Part shown: piece after piece, positions 40,391 through 49,611 of the stretch
Layout: each line of letters opens with the position of its first letter
Numbering within the stretch: position 1 is the first letter of the stretch
Source: JAIBJN01 sp963847985
GTDB lineage: Bacteria > Actinomycetota > Thermoleophilia > Gaiellales > Gaiellaceae
Direction of reading: 5' to 3'
DNA length: 64,000 nucleotides
Assembly: GCA_963847985.1 (NCBI GenBank)
Contig: CAWKBS010000007.1
Coordinates: 1-64,000, forward strand
Notes under the pieces: generated by a model
What the model was told of the DNA's origin: nothing
Database searches by the model: none
What the model saw: the letters and a program-made list of their open reading frames with translations, nothing else
Position numbers and translations under genes: made by a program

Positions 40391-42772
40391 CTAGTCCTCG
40401 GCGCCCGCGTACTGAGCCGGCTGGTCGGGCAGGTAGTCGACGGGATACTCGATGTGCTTCTCCAGCAGGCGCTTGATCTCGGCGAGCGCCGTCTCCTCGG
40501 TGATGCCGGGGACGTAGTTCGTCCCGGCAAGCGGCACCTTCGCCATCGCCGCCGCCTCGACGGTGAGCGCGCAGAGATCTTCGGGCTCGAGCGAGTGGAC
40601 GTTCGTCTTGCCGCACGCCCGCGCGAGCATCTGCACCTCGAGCGTCAGCGTGTGCAGGAAGTTGTAGACGCGCTCGGCCGCCTCGTCGACGACCAGCCGC
40701 TTGCGGAGCTCGGGATCCTGCGTTGTGATCCCCACAGGGCAGCGGCCGGTGTGGCAGTGGTAGCACTGCCCGGCCGGGACGCCGATTGTCCCCTCGTAGT
40801 CGGTGACGCCGGGGATCTCCTTGTTGCAGTTCAGCGCCATCAGAGCTGCGTGGCCCAGGGCGACCGCCTTGGCGCCGAGCGAGAGGCACTTGGCGACGTC
40901 GCCGCCGTTGCGGATCCCGCCGGCGACGACGAGGTCGATCTCGTCCGCGAGCCCGACGTCCTCGAGCGCGCGGCGCGCCTCGGGGATCGCGGCCATGAGC
41001 GGGATGCCCGTCTCCTCCGTGGCTATGTGCGGCCCAGCGCCGGTGCCGCCCTCGGCTCCGTCCAGGTAGATGATGTCCGGCCCGCACTTGGCGGCCATGC
41101 GCACATCGTCGTACACGCGCGCGGCGCCGAGCTTGAGCTGGATCGGGATCTGGTAGTCGGTCGCCTCCCGGATCTCCTGGATCTTCAGGGAGAGATCGTC
41201 CGGCCCGAGCCAGTCAGGGTGCCGCGCCGGCGAGCGCTGGTCGATCCCCGGAGGGAGCGACCGCATCTCCGCCACCTGCTCGGTCACCTTCTGGCCCATC
41301 AGGTGGCCGCCGAGGCCGACCTTGCAGCCCTGCCCGATGAAGAACTCGCAGGCGTCGGCGAGCATCAGGTGGTGCGGGTTGAACCCATACCGGCTCTGGA
41401 TGCACTGGTAGTACCACTTCGTCGAGAGGTCGCGCTCCGGCGGGATCATCCCGCCCTCGCCCGAGCAGGTCGCCGTGCCTGCCATCGAGGCGCCCTTCGC
41501 CAGCGCCATCTTCGCCTCGAGCGAGAGCGCGCCGAAGCTCATGCCGGTGATGTAGACCGGAATGTCGAGCTCGATCGGCTTCTTGGCGAAGCGCGCGCCG
41601 AGCACGGTCTTCGTCAGGCACTTCTCGCGGTAGCCCTCGATCACGAACCGGGTCAGCGTGCCCGGCATGAACATGAGCTCGTCCCAGTGCGGGATCGGCT
41701 TGAACATCGAGAAGCCGCGCATCCGGTAGCGGCCGAGCTCGGCCTTCATGTGGATGTCGTTGATGACGTCCGGCGTGAAGATCCGGCTGCGCCCGAGGAC
41801 GGTTCGCTCGCGGTCGTCGGCCATCAGTTCCCCTTCCAGTGCTGGTCTCGTGCCTCTGGCGACAGCACGGGGTCGCCAGGCAAGGCGCAGGGAGGCTCGA
41901 TATGGAGTCAATCGGGCCGACTGAGGACGCGGCCTGGCGGCGCCGTGCTCCGCCAGAGGTACGGTGACTAGCGCTGGGAGGGGCACAAGCACCAGCTTTC
42001 GTTCCGCGGGCTCGAGGTTGTCGTAGTTGTAGAGCTTCTTGCCGCAGACGAACTTCTGCAGCTCGGGCGGGTCGCCCAGGCCGTAGATCCCGAACTTGCG
42101 CGCGATGAACTCGGTGTCGGCGTCTGTCCACTCGCCCGGGACGCAGTCGATGCCCAGGGACTTGACGGTGCCGCCGACGTAGATGATCCCGTCGTACATC
42201 GAGTCGCCCAGGCCTGGGCCGACGTTGCCGAGGATGATCTGGCGGCCGCGCTGCATCATGAACGCCGTCATCGAGCCGGCGTCGCCGAGGACGATCACGG
42301 TGCCGCCCTTCTGGTCGATCCCGGTGCGCGCGCCGACCTTCCCCCTGACGAGGACGTCGCCGCCCCGGATGGCGGCGGCGGTGAGCGAGCCCGCGTTGCC
42401 GTCGACGATGACGACGCCCGACATCATGTTCTCGCAGGCCGACCAGCCGACTCGGCCCGTGATGTGGATCTCGGGGCCGTCGATGAGCCCGCAGCCGAAG
42501 TAGCCGAGGCTGCCGCCGAAGGTGATCCGGCAACGCGTCAGGATGCCGACGCCGAGCGAGTGCTTCGAGCCCGGGTTGAGCACGGTAACGTCCGCGATCC
42601 CCTCCTCGTAGAGGAGGCGGCGCAGCTCGAGGTTGATCTGGCGCGTCGTGAGATCCTCGGCGTCGAAGGTCGCACGGCCGTGCTCGATCTCGGCCGTGCG
42701 CGGCGCTTCGGCGAACGGCTCGGCGAGGCCGCGCGCGTCGTACGTGATGCGCGATTCCCCTACCGCTGCCAC
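40391..42772 (-). CDS. GXGXG (GlxC-like) plus FMN-binding (GlxD-like) glutamate synthase domains in one frame
   Basis: A 793-residue frame. Residues 1-265 carry the GXGXG beta-helix that ends GltB, with repeated glycines (GVVIVDGNAGSL, GGTVIVLGDAGSM). Residues 317-793 are the FMN/[3Fe-4S] synthase domain: IPVYITGMSFGALSLEAKMA, LDGAEGGTGAGP and the cysteine cluster QCYHCHTGRCPVGIT. The 50 or so residues between look non-conserved (basic, Arg/Pro/Ala-rich). An ATG at 41824 (MADDRERTVLGR) has its own GGAAGGGG ribosome site. The usual arrangement is two genes, so this may be a fusion, or two genes whose separating stop was lost to a base error. With GlxB it forms a glutamate-synthase-like or N-methylglutamate-synthase-like complex. 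Confidence 0.85.
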   Translation of the reverse strand: MAAVGESRITYDARGLAEPFAEAPRTAEIEHGRATFDAEDLTTRQINLELRRLLYEEGIADVTVLNPGSKHSLGVGILTRCRITFGGSLGYFGCGLIDGPEIHITGRVGWSACENMMSGVVIVDGNAGSLTAAAIRGGDVLVRGKVGARTGIDQKGGTVIVLGDAGSMTAFMMQRGRQIILGNVGPGLGDSMYDGIIYVGGTVKSLGIDCVPGEWTDADTEFIARKFGIYGLGDPPELQKFVCGKKLYNYDNLEPAERKLVLVPLPALVTVPLAEHGAARPRPQSARLTPYRASLRLAWRPRAVARGTRPALEGELMADDRERTVLGRSRIFTPDVINDIHMKAELGRYRMRGFSMFKPIPHWDELMFMPGTLTRFVIEGYREKCLTKTVLGARFAKKPIELDIPVYITGMSFGALSLEAKMALAKGASMAGTATCSGEGGMIPPERDLSTKWYYQCIQSRYGFNPHHLMLADACEFFIGQGCKVGLGGHLMGQKVTEQVAEMRSLPPGIDQRSPARHPDWLGPDDLSLKIQEIREATDYQIPIQLKLGAARVYDDVRMAAKCGPDIIYLDGAEGGTGAGPHIATEETGIPLMAAIPEARRALEDVGLADEIDLVVAGGIRNGGDVAKCLSLGAKAVALGHAALMALNCNKEIPGVTDYEGTIGVPAGQCYHCHTGRCPVGITTQDPELRKRLVVDEAAERVYNFLHTLTLEVQMLARACGKTNVHSLEPEDLCALTVEAAAMAKVPLAGTNYVPGITEETALAEIKRLLEKHIEYPVDYLPDQPAQYAGAED

Positions 42773-43692
42773 ACCAGCACCTCCCCCTCGTACGGGTCGT
42801 GCGTATCGATCTCGCGGCCGACGACGGCACGGATGGCGATCTCCTCCGACGCGAGCGCGACGAGGTCGTCGGCTTCGTAGAGCACGAGCGGCTTGGCGGC
42901 CATCTCGTCCTTGCAGACGCCGAGCGCGTCCGCGGTGACGGCGATGTACGTGAAGACGCCGTCAAGCTGCTCGAGCGACTCGCGCATGGCGTCCTCGAGG
43001 CTCGCGCCCTCGCTCATCTTCTCCGCGAGGTAGACGGCGATGATCTCCGAGTCGCACTCGGACTGGAAGCGGTGGCCGTTGCGCTCGAGCCGGCGCTTCC
43101 ACTGGAAGTAGTTCGTGAGCTGACCGTTGTGGACGACCGCCACGTCGCTGAACGGGTAGGCCCAGTACGGGTGCGCGCCGGAGATGTCTACGTCGGACTC
43201 GGTCGCCATGCGGACGTGGCCGATCGCGTGCGTCCCCGTGAAGCCGCCCAGGTCGTACTGGTCGGCGACCTCTTCGGCGTCCCCGAGGTCCTTGACGATC
43301 TCGAGCGAGTATCCGAGCGAGAGCACCTCGCAGTCCGGGATGTCCTCGATGCGGTCGGCGAGCTCCTTCAGGTTCCCGTTCGGGAAGGTGAAGGCGACGC
43401 GATAGGCGTACTCGGTCTCCTCATCGACGTCGTGGATGTCGGCGTCCATCGCCTTCAGGCGCCGGATGACCTGGTCCTGGTGGCGGTCGAGACGGTCCGA
43501 GAACTCGAAGTCGCGCGGTGTGTTCGCGTCGGCCAGCTTGTAGCGCATGACCAGCTGGTCGTCGTGCGGCCGGTAGAGGGCATAACCGGTCGAGTCCGGT
43601 CCGCGATGCTTCATGGACTGGAGCATCCGGGTCATGTCGCGCCCGATCTCGTGGGTGCCGTCCCGATAGATGATCCCTGCAATTCCGCACAT
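42760..43692 (-). CDS. glxB: Class II glutamine amidotransferase (GlxB/MgsA-like)
   Basis: Ntn-type amidotransferase, 310 residues, that releases ammonia or an amine from an amide donor. It starts MCGIAGIIYRDGTHE, so Cys2 is the nucleophile after Met removal. HRGPDSTGYALY, GHVRMATESDVD and VVHNGQLTNYFQWKRRLERN are the substrate and oxyanion regions. It corresponds to the N-terminal domain of GltB as a separate subunit. Its end overlaps the GXGXG gene by 13 bases. In methylamine users the same trio makes N-methylglutamate; in rhizobia it is glxBCD beside glnT. Confidence 0.9.
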   Translation of the reverse strand: MCGIAGIIYRDGTHEIGRDMTRMLQSMKHRGPDSTGYALYRPHDDQLVMRYKLADANTPRDFEFSDRLDRHQDQVIRRLKAMDADIHDVDEETEYAYRVAFTFPNGNLKELADRIEDIPDCEVLSLGYSLEIVKDLGDAEEVADQYDLGGFTGTHAIGHVRMATESDVDISGAHPYWAYPFSDVAVVHNGQLTNYFQWKRRLERNGHRFQSECDSEIIAVYLAEKMSEGASLEDAMRESLEQLDGVFTYIAVTADALGVCKDEMAAKPLVLYEADDLVALASEEIAIRAVVGREIDTHDPYEGEVLVWQR

Positions 43693-43706
43693 TTCGGGCT
43701 CGCTTT

Positions 43707-45104
43707 CTAGGGCAGCACGTCGAGGTACTCGGTGACATCCCAGTCGCTGACGTGGGCACAGTGGCGCTCCCACTCGTCCCGCTTGTAGTGCATGAACACA
43801 CGGTACATATCGCCGGGCAGCGCGGACCTGATCACGTCGTCGTCCTCGAGGGCGTCGAGCGCGGCTCCGAAGGTCATCGGGATCTTCTTGACCTGCTTGC
43901 CGGCCTCCATCGCCTCGTAGATGTTCCGCTCTTCCGGCTCGCCCGGATCGAGCTTGCGGTCGATCCCGTCGCGCATCGCGGCGATGAGGGTGGCCATCGA
44001 GAGGTACGGGTTGACCGCCGAGTCCACCGAGCGGTACTCGAACCGGCCGGGCGCCGAGACACGCAGCGCGGTCGTCCGGTTCTGGTAACCCCAGTCGGCG
44101 AAGACGGGCGCCCAGAAGCCGGTGTCCCACAGGCGGCGGTAGGAGTTCACGGTCGAGGCGGTCACGGCGGTGAGCGCACCGAGGTGCTCGAGGATGCCGC
44201 CGATGGCGTACAGGCCGATTTGACTCGGCTTCTGGCGGTCGTCGGTGTCCGGGTCGAAGGCGTTCTCGTCGCCGCGCCAGAGGGAGATGTTGTGGTGGCA
44301 GCCGTTCGCCGAGACGCCCACGAACGGCTTCGGCATGAAGCACGGGAAGGCGTCGAGCTCGCGCCCCACCTGCTTGCAGATCTGGCGGAACGTCGAGAGG
44401 TTGTCGGCGGTCTGCTCGGCGCGGTCGAAGCCGAAGTTGAGCTCGATCTGGCCGGGCGCGTCCTCGTGGTCGCCCTGGATCATGTCCAGCTCCATCTTCT
44501 GGCCGTACTCGATCACCTTATGGATGATCGGTTGGAGCTCGGAGAACTGGTCGATGTGGTAGCAGTACGGCTTTGTCTTGCCCTCGACCGAGGGCGCACC
44601 GCTCTCGTCCAGCTTCAGCCACATCATCTCGGGCTCGGTGCCGGCGCGGAGATGGAGGCCGGTGTCTTTCTCGAAGTCGGCCTGGATCTGCTTCAGGTTC
44701 GCGCGGCAGTCGGAGGTGAGGAAGGCGCCCGGGTCCTCGCGCTCCTCGCGGTTGCGGAAGCAGGTCACCCAGACGCGCGCGACGCGGTCGTCCCACGGGA
44801 GCGGCATGAACGTCTCCGGCTCGGGGACGCCGACGAGCTCCGCGGCCTCGGGGCCGTAGCCGATGTAGTTGCCGTGCCGGTCGGTGAAGAGGTTCGCCGT
44901 CGCGCCGTAGACGAGCTGGAAGCCCTTGCCGGCGATCGTCTCCCAGTGGGGAGCCGGCACGCCCTTGCCCATGATGCGGCCGGTGACCGAGGGGAACTGG
45001 TAGTAGACGTACGTGATCCCCAGCTTGTCGATCTGCTTGCGGACCTGGGCGATCTTCTCGTCGCGACCCTCGGCGCTGACGAAGGCTTCGAGATCGGTCG
45101 GCAC
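43707..45104 (-). CDS. glnT: Glutamine synthetase family protein, GlnT/GmaS type
   Basis: ATP-dependent gamma-glutamyl ligase, 465 residues. Family signatures include GTEPEMMW (metal-binding glutamates), QGDHEDAPGQIELNFGFDRA, CFMPKPFVGVSANGCHHNIS and APGRFEYRSVDSAVNPYLSM (the arginine region). This is the GlnT/GlnIII-like branch that also contains gamma-glutamylmethylamide synthetase and gamma-glutamylpolyamine synthetases. The ligand could be ammonia, methylamine or another amine. It is first of the four-gene cluster, GTG start with GGAGAAGGAGGAG upstream. The nearby amine dehydrogenase and polyamine systems make an amine substrate attractive but unproven. Confidence 0.88.
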   Translation of the reverse strand: MPTDLEAFVSAEGRDEKIAQVRKQIDKLGITYVYYQFPSVTGRIMGKGVPAPHWETIAGKGFQLVYGATANLFTDRHGNYIGYGPEAAELVGVPEPETFMPLPWDDRVARVWVTCFRNREEREDPGAFLTSDCRANLKQIQADFEKDTGLHLRAGTEPEMMWLKLDESGAPSVEGKTKPYCYHIDQFSELQPIIHKVIEYGQKMELDMIQGDHEDAPGQIELNFGFDRAEQTADNLSTFRQICKQVGRELDAFPCFMPKPFVGVSANGCHHNISLWRGDENAFDPDTDDRQKPSQIGLYAIGGILEHLGALTAVTASTVNSYRRLWDTGFWAPVFADWGYQNRTTALRVSAPGRFEYRSVDSAVNPYLSMATLIAAMRDGIDRKLDPGEPEERNIYEAMEAGKQVKKIPMTFGAALDALEDDDVIRSALPGDMYRVFMHYKRDEWERHCAHVSDWDVTEYLDVLP

Positions 45105-45433
45105 GCGCTCCTCCTTCTCCTCGACGTGCGGCCCACGGCCGCCGGTGCAGGTCGCGCAATACTATTGACCGCCGGTCCGCGGCTCTAGCGCGAGCCGCCG
45201 AGGGCAGGCGCCGGGCTCGAAGACGGGCGGAATCACCGAAGGCGGATCACCGGGCCGCGGCTCAGACTCAGTTACACGCGCGCCCGCGGAGGGGCCGGCC
45301 GCTGGCCTCCCTCCGCTGCAACCGTAACGAGAAAAAGCGCACCGGTGGGTGACGCATCGTCCCAAGAGCGTGCCGGCATTGCGCCCATTCTCCGCGCCGC
45401 GCCGCTGCCCGCCGGCCCGATTAGACTCGGCGC
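45105..45433. promoter_or_regulatory. Divergent intergenic region between glnT and purD
   Basis: 329 bases without a gene. On the minus strand a TAGTAT -10-like hexamer near 45160-45165 sits about 55 bases before the glnT start, with no good -35. Towards purD there is a short A-rich run (ACGAGAAAAAG, about 45329-45339), but no clear promoter. No PurR-type box or riboswitch was recognised. Confidence 0.4.
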
Positions 45434-46654
45434 GTGGACGTCCTCATCGTCGGCGGCGGGGGCCGAGAGCACGCGCTCGCCTGGAAGATCGCTCGCAGCC
45501 CCCTGCTCGACGAGCTGCACGCGGCCCCCGGGAACCCCGGCATCGCCGCGCTCGGCACCTGTCACGGCGCGCGCGCGGACGACACCGAGGCAGTGGTGGC
45601 GCTTGCCCGGCGGCTCGGCGTCGACCTGGTCGTCGTCGGCCCCGAGGCCCCGCTCGTAGCCGGGCTCGCCGACGAGCTCAGGGACGCCGGCGTAGCGGTC
45701 TTCGGGCCGAGCGCGGAGGCCGCGCGGATCGAGGGCTCGAAGTCCTTCGCCAAGGACGTGCTGCGCGCGGCGGGCGTCCCTACCGCCGAGGAGCTCGCCG
45801 AGCCGCGGGCTCCGTGCGTCGTGAAGGCGGACGGCCTCGCCGCGGGAAAAGGCGTCTTCGTGTGCGAAACCGAGGCCGAGCTCGCCGAGGCCCTCCCTCG
45901 GGCCGAAGCGCTCGGCGGCCGGATCGTCGTCGAGGAGCTGCTCGAAGGCCGGGAGGTCTCGCTCTTCGCGCTCTGCGACGGCGAGAACGCGCTCACGCTC
46001 GCACCGGCGCAGGACTTCAAGCGCCTGCTCGACGGCGACCGCGGTCCGAACACCGGCGGCATGGGCAGCTACTCGCCGGTCCCGTGGCTCGAGGAGGGCC
46101 AGGCGGAGGCGCTGACGGAGGCCGTCCACCTCCCCGTGCTGCGCGAGCTTGCAGCCCGCGGCTCGCCGTTCCAGGGCCTCCTCTATGCCGGGCTCATGCT
46201 CACCCAGGACGGGCCGCGGGTGCTCGAGTTCAACTGCCGCTTCGGCGATCCCGAGACGCAGGCGATCGTTCCCCGGCTGGAGGGCGACCTCCTCGAGGCT
46301 CTGGCTGCGGTCGCGCAGGGATCGCTCGTCGGCGTTGAGCTGGCCGCCGGGCCAGAGACCGCAGTGACGGTTGTCCTTGCGGCGGCCGGCTACCCCGACG
46401 CACCCGCGATCGACCTTCCGATCGCCGGAGTCGGCGAGGCCGAGGCCGCCGGGGCGCTCGTCTTCCACGCGGGCACGGCGATCCGAGCAGGGACGCTAGT
46501 GAGCGCAGGCGGGCGCGTCCTTGCCGTGACGGCGCTCGGCGGCTCGGTGGCCGACGCGCGCGAGCGCGCGTACAGGGCCGCCGAGGCCATCGATCTCCCC
46601 GGCGTGCAGTACCGTCACGACATTGCGCTCGGAGCCGTCCACGCACATGCCTGA
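45434..46654 (+). CDS. purD: Phosphoribosylamine-glycine ligase
   Basis: Second step of purine synthesis: joins glycine to phosphoribosylamine with ATP. 406 residues from a GTG start: DVLIVGGGGREHALAWKIAR, VVVGPEAPLVAGLADELR, the ATP-grasp region PCVVKADGLAAGKGVFVCET, GDRGPNTGGMGSYSPVPW, and the metal site VLEFNCRFGDPETQAI. First gene of the purD-E-B-C-S-Q operon. The purE start overlaps its end by eight bases. Confidence 0.96.
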   Translation: MDVLIVGGGGREHALAWKIARSPLLDELHAAPGNPGIAALGTCHGARADDTEAVVALARRLGVDLVVVGPEAPLVAGLADELRDAGVAVFGPSAEAARIEGSKSFAKDVLRAAGVPTAEELAEPRAPCVVKADGLAAGKGVFVCETEAELAEALPRAEALGGRIVVEELLEGREVSLFALCDGENALTLAPAQDFKRLLDGDRGPNTGGMGSYSPVPWLEEGQAEALTEAVHLPVLRELAARGSPFQGLLYAGLMLTQDGPRVLEFNCRFGDPETQAIVPRLEGDLLEALAAVAQGSLVGVELAAGPETAVTVVLAAAGYPDAPAIDLPIAGVGEAEAAGALVFHAGTAIRAGTLVSAGGRVLAVTALGGSVADARERAYRAAEAIDLPGVQYRHDIALGAVHAHA

Positions 46655-47147
46655 CGAAAGCCCGCTCCCGCTCACCGTGATCGAAGAGTTCGAAGAGGTC
46701 GGCCCGCTGGTCGGCATCCTCATCGGCTCCGACTCGGATCGCGAGGCGATCGAGCCCGCCGGCGTCGAGCTCGACGAGCGCGGGATCTCGTGGGAGCTCA
46801 AGGTGCTGAGCGCGCACCGGGATCCGCGCGGCGTGGCTGAGTACGCATCGACCGCCGCCATGCGCGGGACACGCGTGCTGATCGCCGGAGCGGGCATGGC
46901 CGCCGCGCTCCCCGGCGTCATCGCCGCCTACACCGATCTGCCGGTGATCGGCGTCCCGCTCACGTCCTCGAAGAGCGTCATGGGCGGGCTCGACGCACTC
47001 CTGTCGATCGTGCAGATGCCCCCGGGCGTCCCGGTGGCGTGCGTCTCGGTGAACGGGGCCCGCAACGCCGCGATCCTGGCGGCCAAGATCCTGGCGCAGG
47101 GCGGCGGATACCCGGGAACGCCGGGCCGCCCCACCGCCGAGCTGTAG
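46647..47147 (+). CDS. purE: N5-carboxyaminoimidazole ribonucleotide mutase
   Basis: Rearranges the carboxylated aminoimidazole ribonucleotide. 166 residues: LVGILIGSDSDREAI, the active-site loop KVLSAHRDPRGVAEYAS, VLIAGAGMAAALPGVIAAYT and VPVACVSVNGARNAAILAAK. About 20 residues longer than usual at the N-terminus; the ATG 46647 is used, but a later start cannot be excluded. No purK is in the window, so the carboxylating partner, if needed, lies elsewhere. Confidence 0.93.
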   Translation: MPDESPLPLTVIEEFEEVGPLVGILIGSDSDREAIEPAGVELDERGISWELKVLSAHRDPRGVAEYASTAAMRGTRVLIAGAGMAAALPGVIAAYTDLPVIGVPLTSSKSVMGGLDALLSIVQMPPGVPVACVSVNGARNAAILAAKILAQGGGYPGTPGRPTAEL

Positions 47148-47172
47148 CCTGCCCGCTCACTAGACTGGCGGT

Positions 47173-48513
47173 GTGATCGCCCGCTACTCCCGCCCGGCCA
47201 TGAAAAACGTCTGGTCGGAGGAGGGCAAGCTGGCCCGCTGGCTCGAGGTGGAGCTCGCCGCGCTCGACGCCTGGGCGGAGGTCGGAGCGGTGCCGGCAGA
47301 GGCGGCAGCCGAGGCCCGCGAGCAGGCCGTGGCGCCGTCGCCCGAGCGAGTCGCCGAGATTGAGGAGCGGACGCAGCACGATCTTGCCGCCTTCGTCGAC
47401 GCGGTCGCGGAGGGGCTTGGCTCCGCCGGCCGCTGGTTCCACTACGGGCTGACCTCGTCGGACGTGCTCGACACGGCGACCGCGCTCCAGGTTCAGGAAG
47501 CCGGCGCGCTCGTCCTCGACGGCGTCGAGCGCGCCCAGGACGCCGTCATCCGCCGGGCTGAGGAACACCGCCACACGGTCATGGCCGGGCGGACGCACGG
47601 TGTCCACGCCGAGCCGATCACCTTCGGCACGAAGCTCGCAGGCTGGGCATTCGAGCTCGAGCGGGACCGCGAGCGGCTGACCCACGCCCTCGACGGGATG
47701 AGGGTCGGCAAGCTCGCGGGCGCCGTGGGGACGTACGGCGGAGGCGACCCCGAGGTCGAACGGCTCGCCTGCGAGCGTCTAGGTCTCGTGCCGGAGAGCG
47801 TGGCAACCCAGGTGGTCCCGCGCGACCGCTACGCGAACCTGCTTTCGGCGCTGGCGCTCTCGGCCTCCTCGCTCGACCGCTTCGCAACCGAGATCCGACA
47901 CCTTGCGCGCACCGAGCTGCGCGAGGTTCAGGAGCCGTTCCGCAGCGGGCAGAAAGGCTCGTCCGCCATGCCGCACAAGCGCAACCCGGTGGTCGCCGAG
48001 CGGATCTCCGGGCTCGCCCGGGTCGTGCGCGCAGCCGCAGCCGTCGGCCTCGAGAACGTCGCGCTCTGGCACGAGCGCGACATCTCGCACTCGAGCGCGG
48101 AGCGGGTCGTTCTCCCCGATGCGTTCCTCGCGCTCGATTACATGCTCGACCGCTTCACCTGGCTGATCGAAGGCCTCGTCGTCGACGCCGCCCGGATGCG
48201 GAAGAACCTCGACGCCTCACACGGTCTCGTGTTCAGCCAGCGTGTGCTTCTCGCTCTGGTCGCCTCAGGGCTTGCCAGGGACGATGCCTACCGGCTGGTG
48301 CAACGCAACGCCCTCACCGCCTGGGACGAGGAGCGCGACTTCCATGCTCTCGTCGCGTCCGATCCCGAGGTCACGGCCCGGCTCGAGCCGGCGGCGCTCG
48401 CAGCGGCGTTCGATCTCGGAGAGTCGCTGCGCCATGTCGATGTCCTGTTCGAGCGCCTCGGCGTGCTGGCCGAGCGAGCTCGGGAACGAAAGGAGGACGC
48501 TGTCCATGCCTGA
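47173..48513 (+). CDS. purB: Adenylosuccinate lyase
   Basis: Fumarase-superfamily lyase, 446 residues, that acts twice in purine synthesis by removing fumarate. Key motifs: YSRPAMKNVWSEEGKLARWL, HYGLTSSDVLDTATALQV, AGRTHGVHAEPITFG, and the signature loop GQKGSSAMPHKRNPVVAERI with the catalytic serine. The GTG start 25 bases after purE fits the operon. Its end overlaps purC by eight bases. Confidence 0.96.
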   Translation: MIARYSRPAMKNVWSEEGKLARWLEVELAALDAWAEVGAVPAEAAAEAREQAVAPSPERVAEIEERTQHDLAAFVDAVAEGLGSAGRWFHYGLTSSDVLDTATALQVQEAGALVLDGVERAQDAVIRRAEEHRHTVMAGRTHGVHAEPITFGTKLAGWAFELERDRERLTHALDGMRVGKLAGAVGTYGGGDPEVERLACERLGLVPESVATQVVPRDRYANLLSALALSASSLDRFATEIRHLARTELREVQEPFRSGQKGSSAMPHKRNPVVAERISGLARVVRAAAAVGLENVALWHERDISHSSAERVVLPDAFLALDYMLDRFTWLIEGLVVDAARMRKNLDASHGLVFSQRVLLALVASGLARDDAYRLVQRNALTAWDEERDFHALVASDPEVTARLEPAALAAAFDLGESLRHVDVLFERLGVLAERARERKEDAVHA

Positions 48514-49366
48514 AGCTGTCCACGTCGGAAGCGGAAAGGTCCGGGAGCTCTACGAGCTCGGCACCGATCGCCTCGTGCTCGTCGCCAGCGACCGCATCTC
48601 GACGTTCGACGTCGTGCTCCCGACCGAGATCCCCGACAAGGGCCGTGTGTTGACCGGGCTGTCCGCGTTCTGGTTCGCGCGTACGCGGGAGATCGTGCCC
48701 AATCATCTGATCGCGCTTCGGCCCGACGGGCGCTCGACCGAGGCACGCCGGCTCGAGATGCTCCCGATCGAGTGCGTCGTTCGCGGTTACCTGGCCGGGT
48801 CCGGCTGGAAGGACTACCTCGACAGCGGCGAGGTCTGCGGCCACCGACTGCCACCCGGTCTCCGCGAGTCGGAGCGGCTTCCCGCTCCGATCTTCACCCC
48901 GGCGACGAAGGCGCAGGAGGGACACGACGAGAACATCGACCGTGACCAAGCGGCCGAGCTCGTCGGCTACGAGCTCTTCGTCGAGGTCGAGCGCGTTTCC
49001 CTGGCGCTCTACGAGCACGCAGCAGCCTACGCGGCCGAGCGGGGCATCCTGATCGCAGACACGAAGTTCGAGCTGGGGCTCGACCAGGACGGCGTGCTCA
49101 CTCTCGGCGACGAGGCACTGACGCCGGACTCTTCCCGGTTCTGGCCGGCCGACGAGTACCTGCCGGGCCGCGGGCAGCCGTCCTACGACAAGCAGTTCGT
49201 CCGCGACTACTGCGAGTCGCTCGGCTGGGACAAGACTCCGCCAGGGCCGGAGCTGCCCCAGGAGGTCGTCGACGGCACCCGCGCGCGCTACGTGGAGGCC
49301 TTCGAGCGAGTGACAGGCGTCGAGTTCGCGGCGTATCTCGCCGACCCGGATGCGGTGCTCGGATGA
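48506..49366 (+). CDS. purC: SAICAR synthetase (phosphoribosylaminoimidazole-succinocarboxamide synthase)
   Basis: Joins aspartate to CAIR using ATP. 286 residues: VHVGSGKVRELYELGTDRLV, VASDRISTFDVVLP, MLPIECVVRGYLAGSGWKDY, GILIADTKFELGLDQDG, and PDSSRFWPADEYLPGRGQPS. The ATG 48506 has an AAAGGAGGA ribosome site inside the end of purB. This is the long eukaryote/actinobacterial-type form. Coupled to purS by an ATGA overlap. Confidence 0.96.
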   Translation: MPEAVHVGSGKVRELYELGTDRLVLVASDRISTFDVVLPTEIPDKGRVLTGLSAFWFARTREIVPNHLIALRPDGRSTEARRLEMLPIECVVRGYLAGSGWKDYLDSGEVCGHRLPPGLRESERLPAPIFTPATKAQEGHDENIDRDQAAELVGYELFVEVERVSLALYEHAAAYAAERGILIADTKFELGLDQDGVLTLGDEALTPDSSRFWPADEYLPGRGQPSYDKQFVRDYCESLGWDKTPPGPELPQEVVDGTRARYVEAFERVTGVEFAAYLADPDAVLG

Positions 49367-49611
49367 GGGCGACGGTGCTCGTCCGGCCGAAAGGCGGCAT
49401 CCTCGACCCGCAGGGCGAGGCGGTCGAGCGCTCGCTGCGCCAGCTCGGCTTCCAGGTGGGTGAGGCCCGTGTCGGCCGGGTGATCGACCTGGACGTCGAC
49501 GCGGCAACCGCCGACGACGCCCGCGACCAGGTCGAGAGGATGTGCGAGCGCCTCCTCGCCAATCCTCTGATCGAGAGCTACGAGATCGAGCTCGAGGCCG
49601 GCCTGGCATGA
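49363..49611 (+). CDS. purS: FGAM synthase subunit PurS
   Basis: Small scaffold subunit (82 residues) that joins PurQ to small-type PurL in the formylglycinamidine synthase complex. It reads RATVLVRPKGGILDPQGEAV...GFQVGEARVGRVIDLDV...NPLIESYEIE, as in the family. Overlaps purC upstream and purQ downstream, each by an ATGA. Its presence agrees with the small PurL at 53558. Confidence 0.95.
   Translation: MRATVLVRPKGGILDPQGEAVERSLRQLGFQVGEARVGRVIDLDVDAATADDARDQVERMCERLLANPLIESYEIELEAGLA

Noticed and set aside
39954..45104. Firm naming of the cluster as gmaS-mgsABC
   Set aside because: The gene content fits, but the synthetase cannot be told apart from GlnT by eye, and N-methylglutamate dehydrogenase genes are absent from the window, so it is kept as a hypothesis only.
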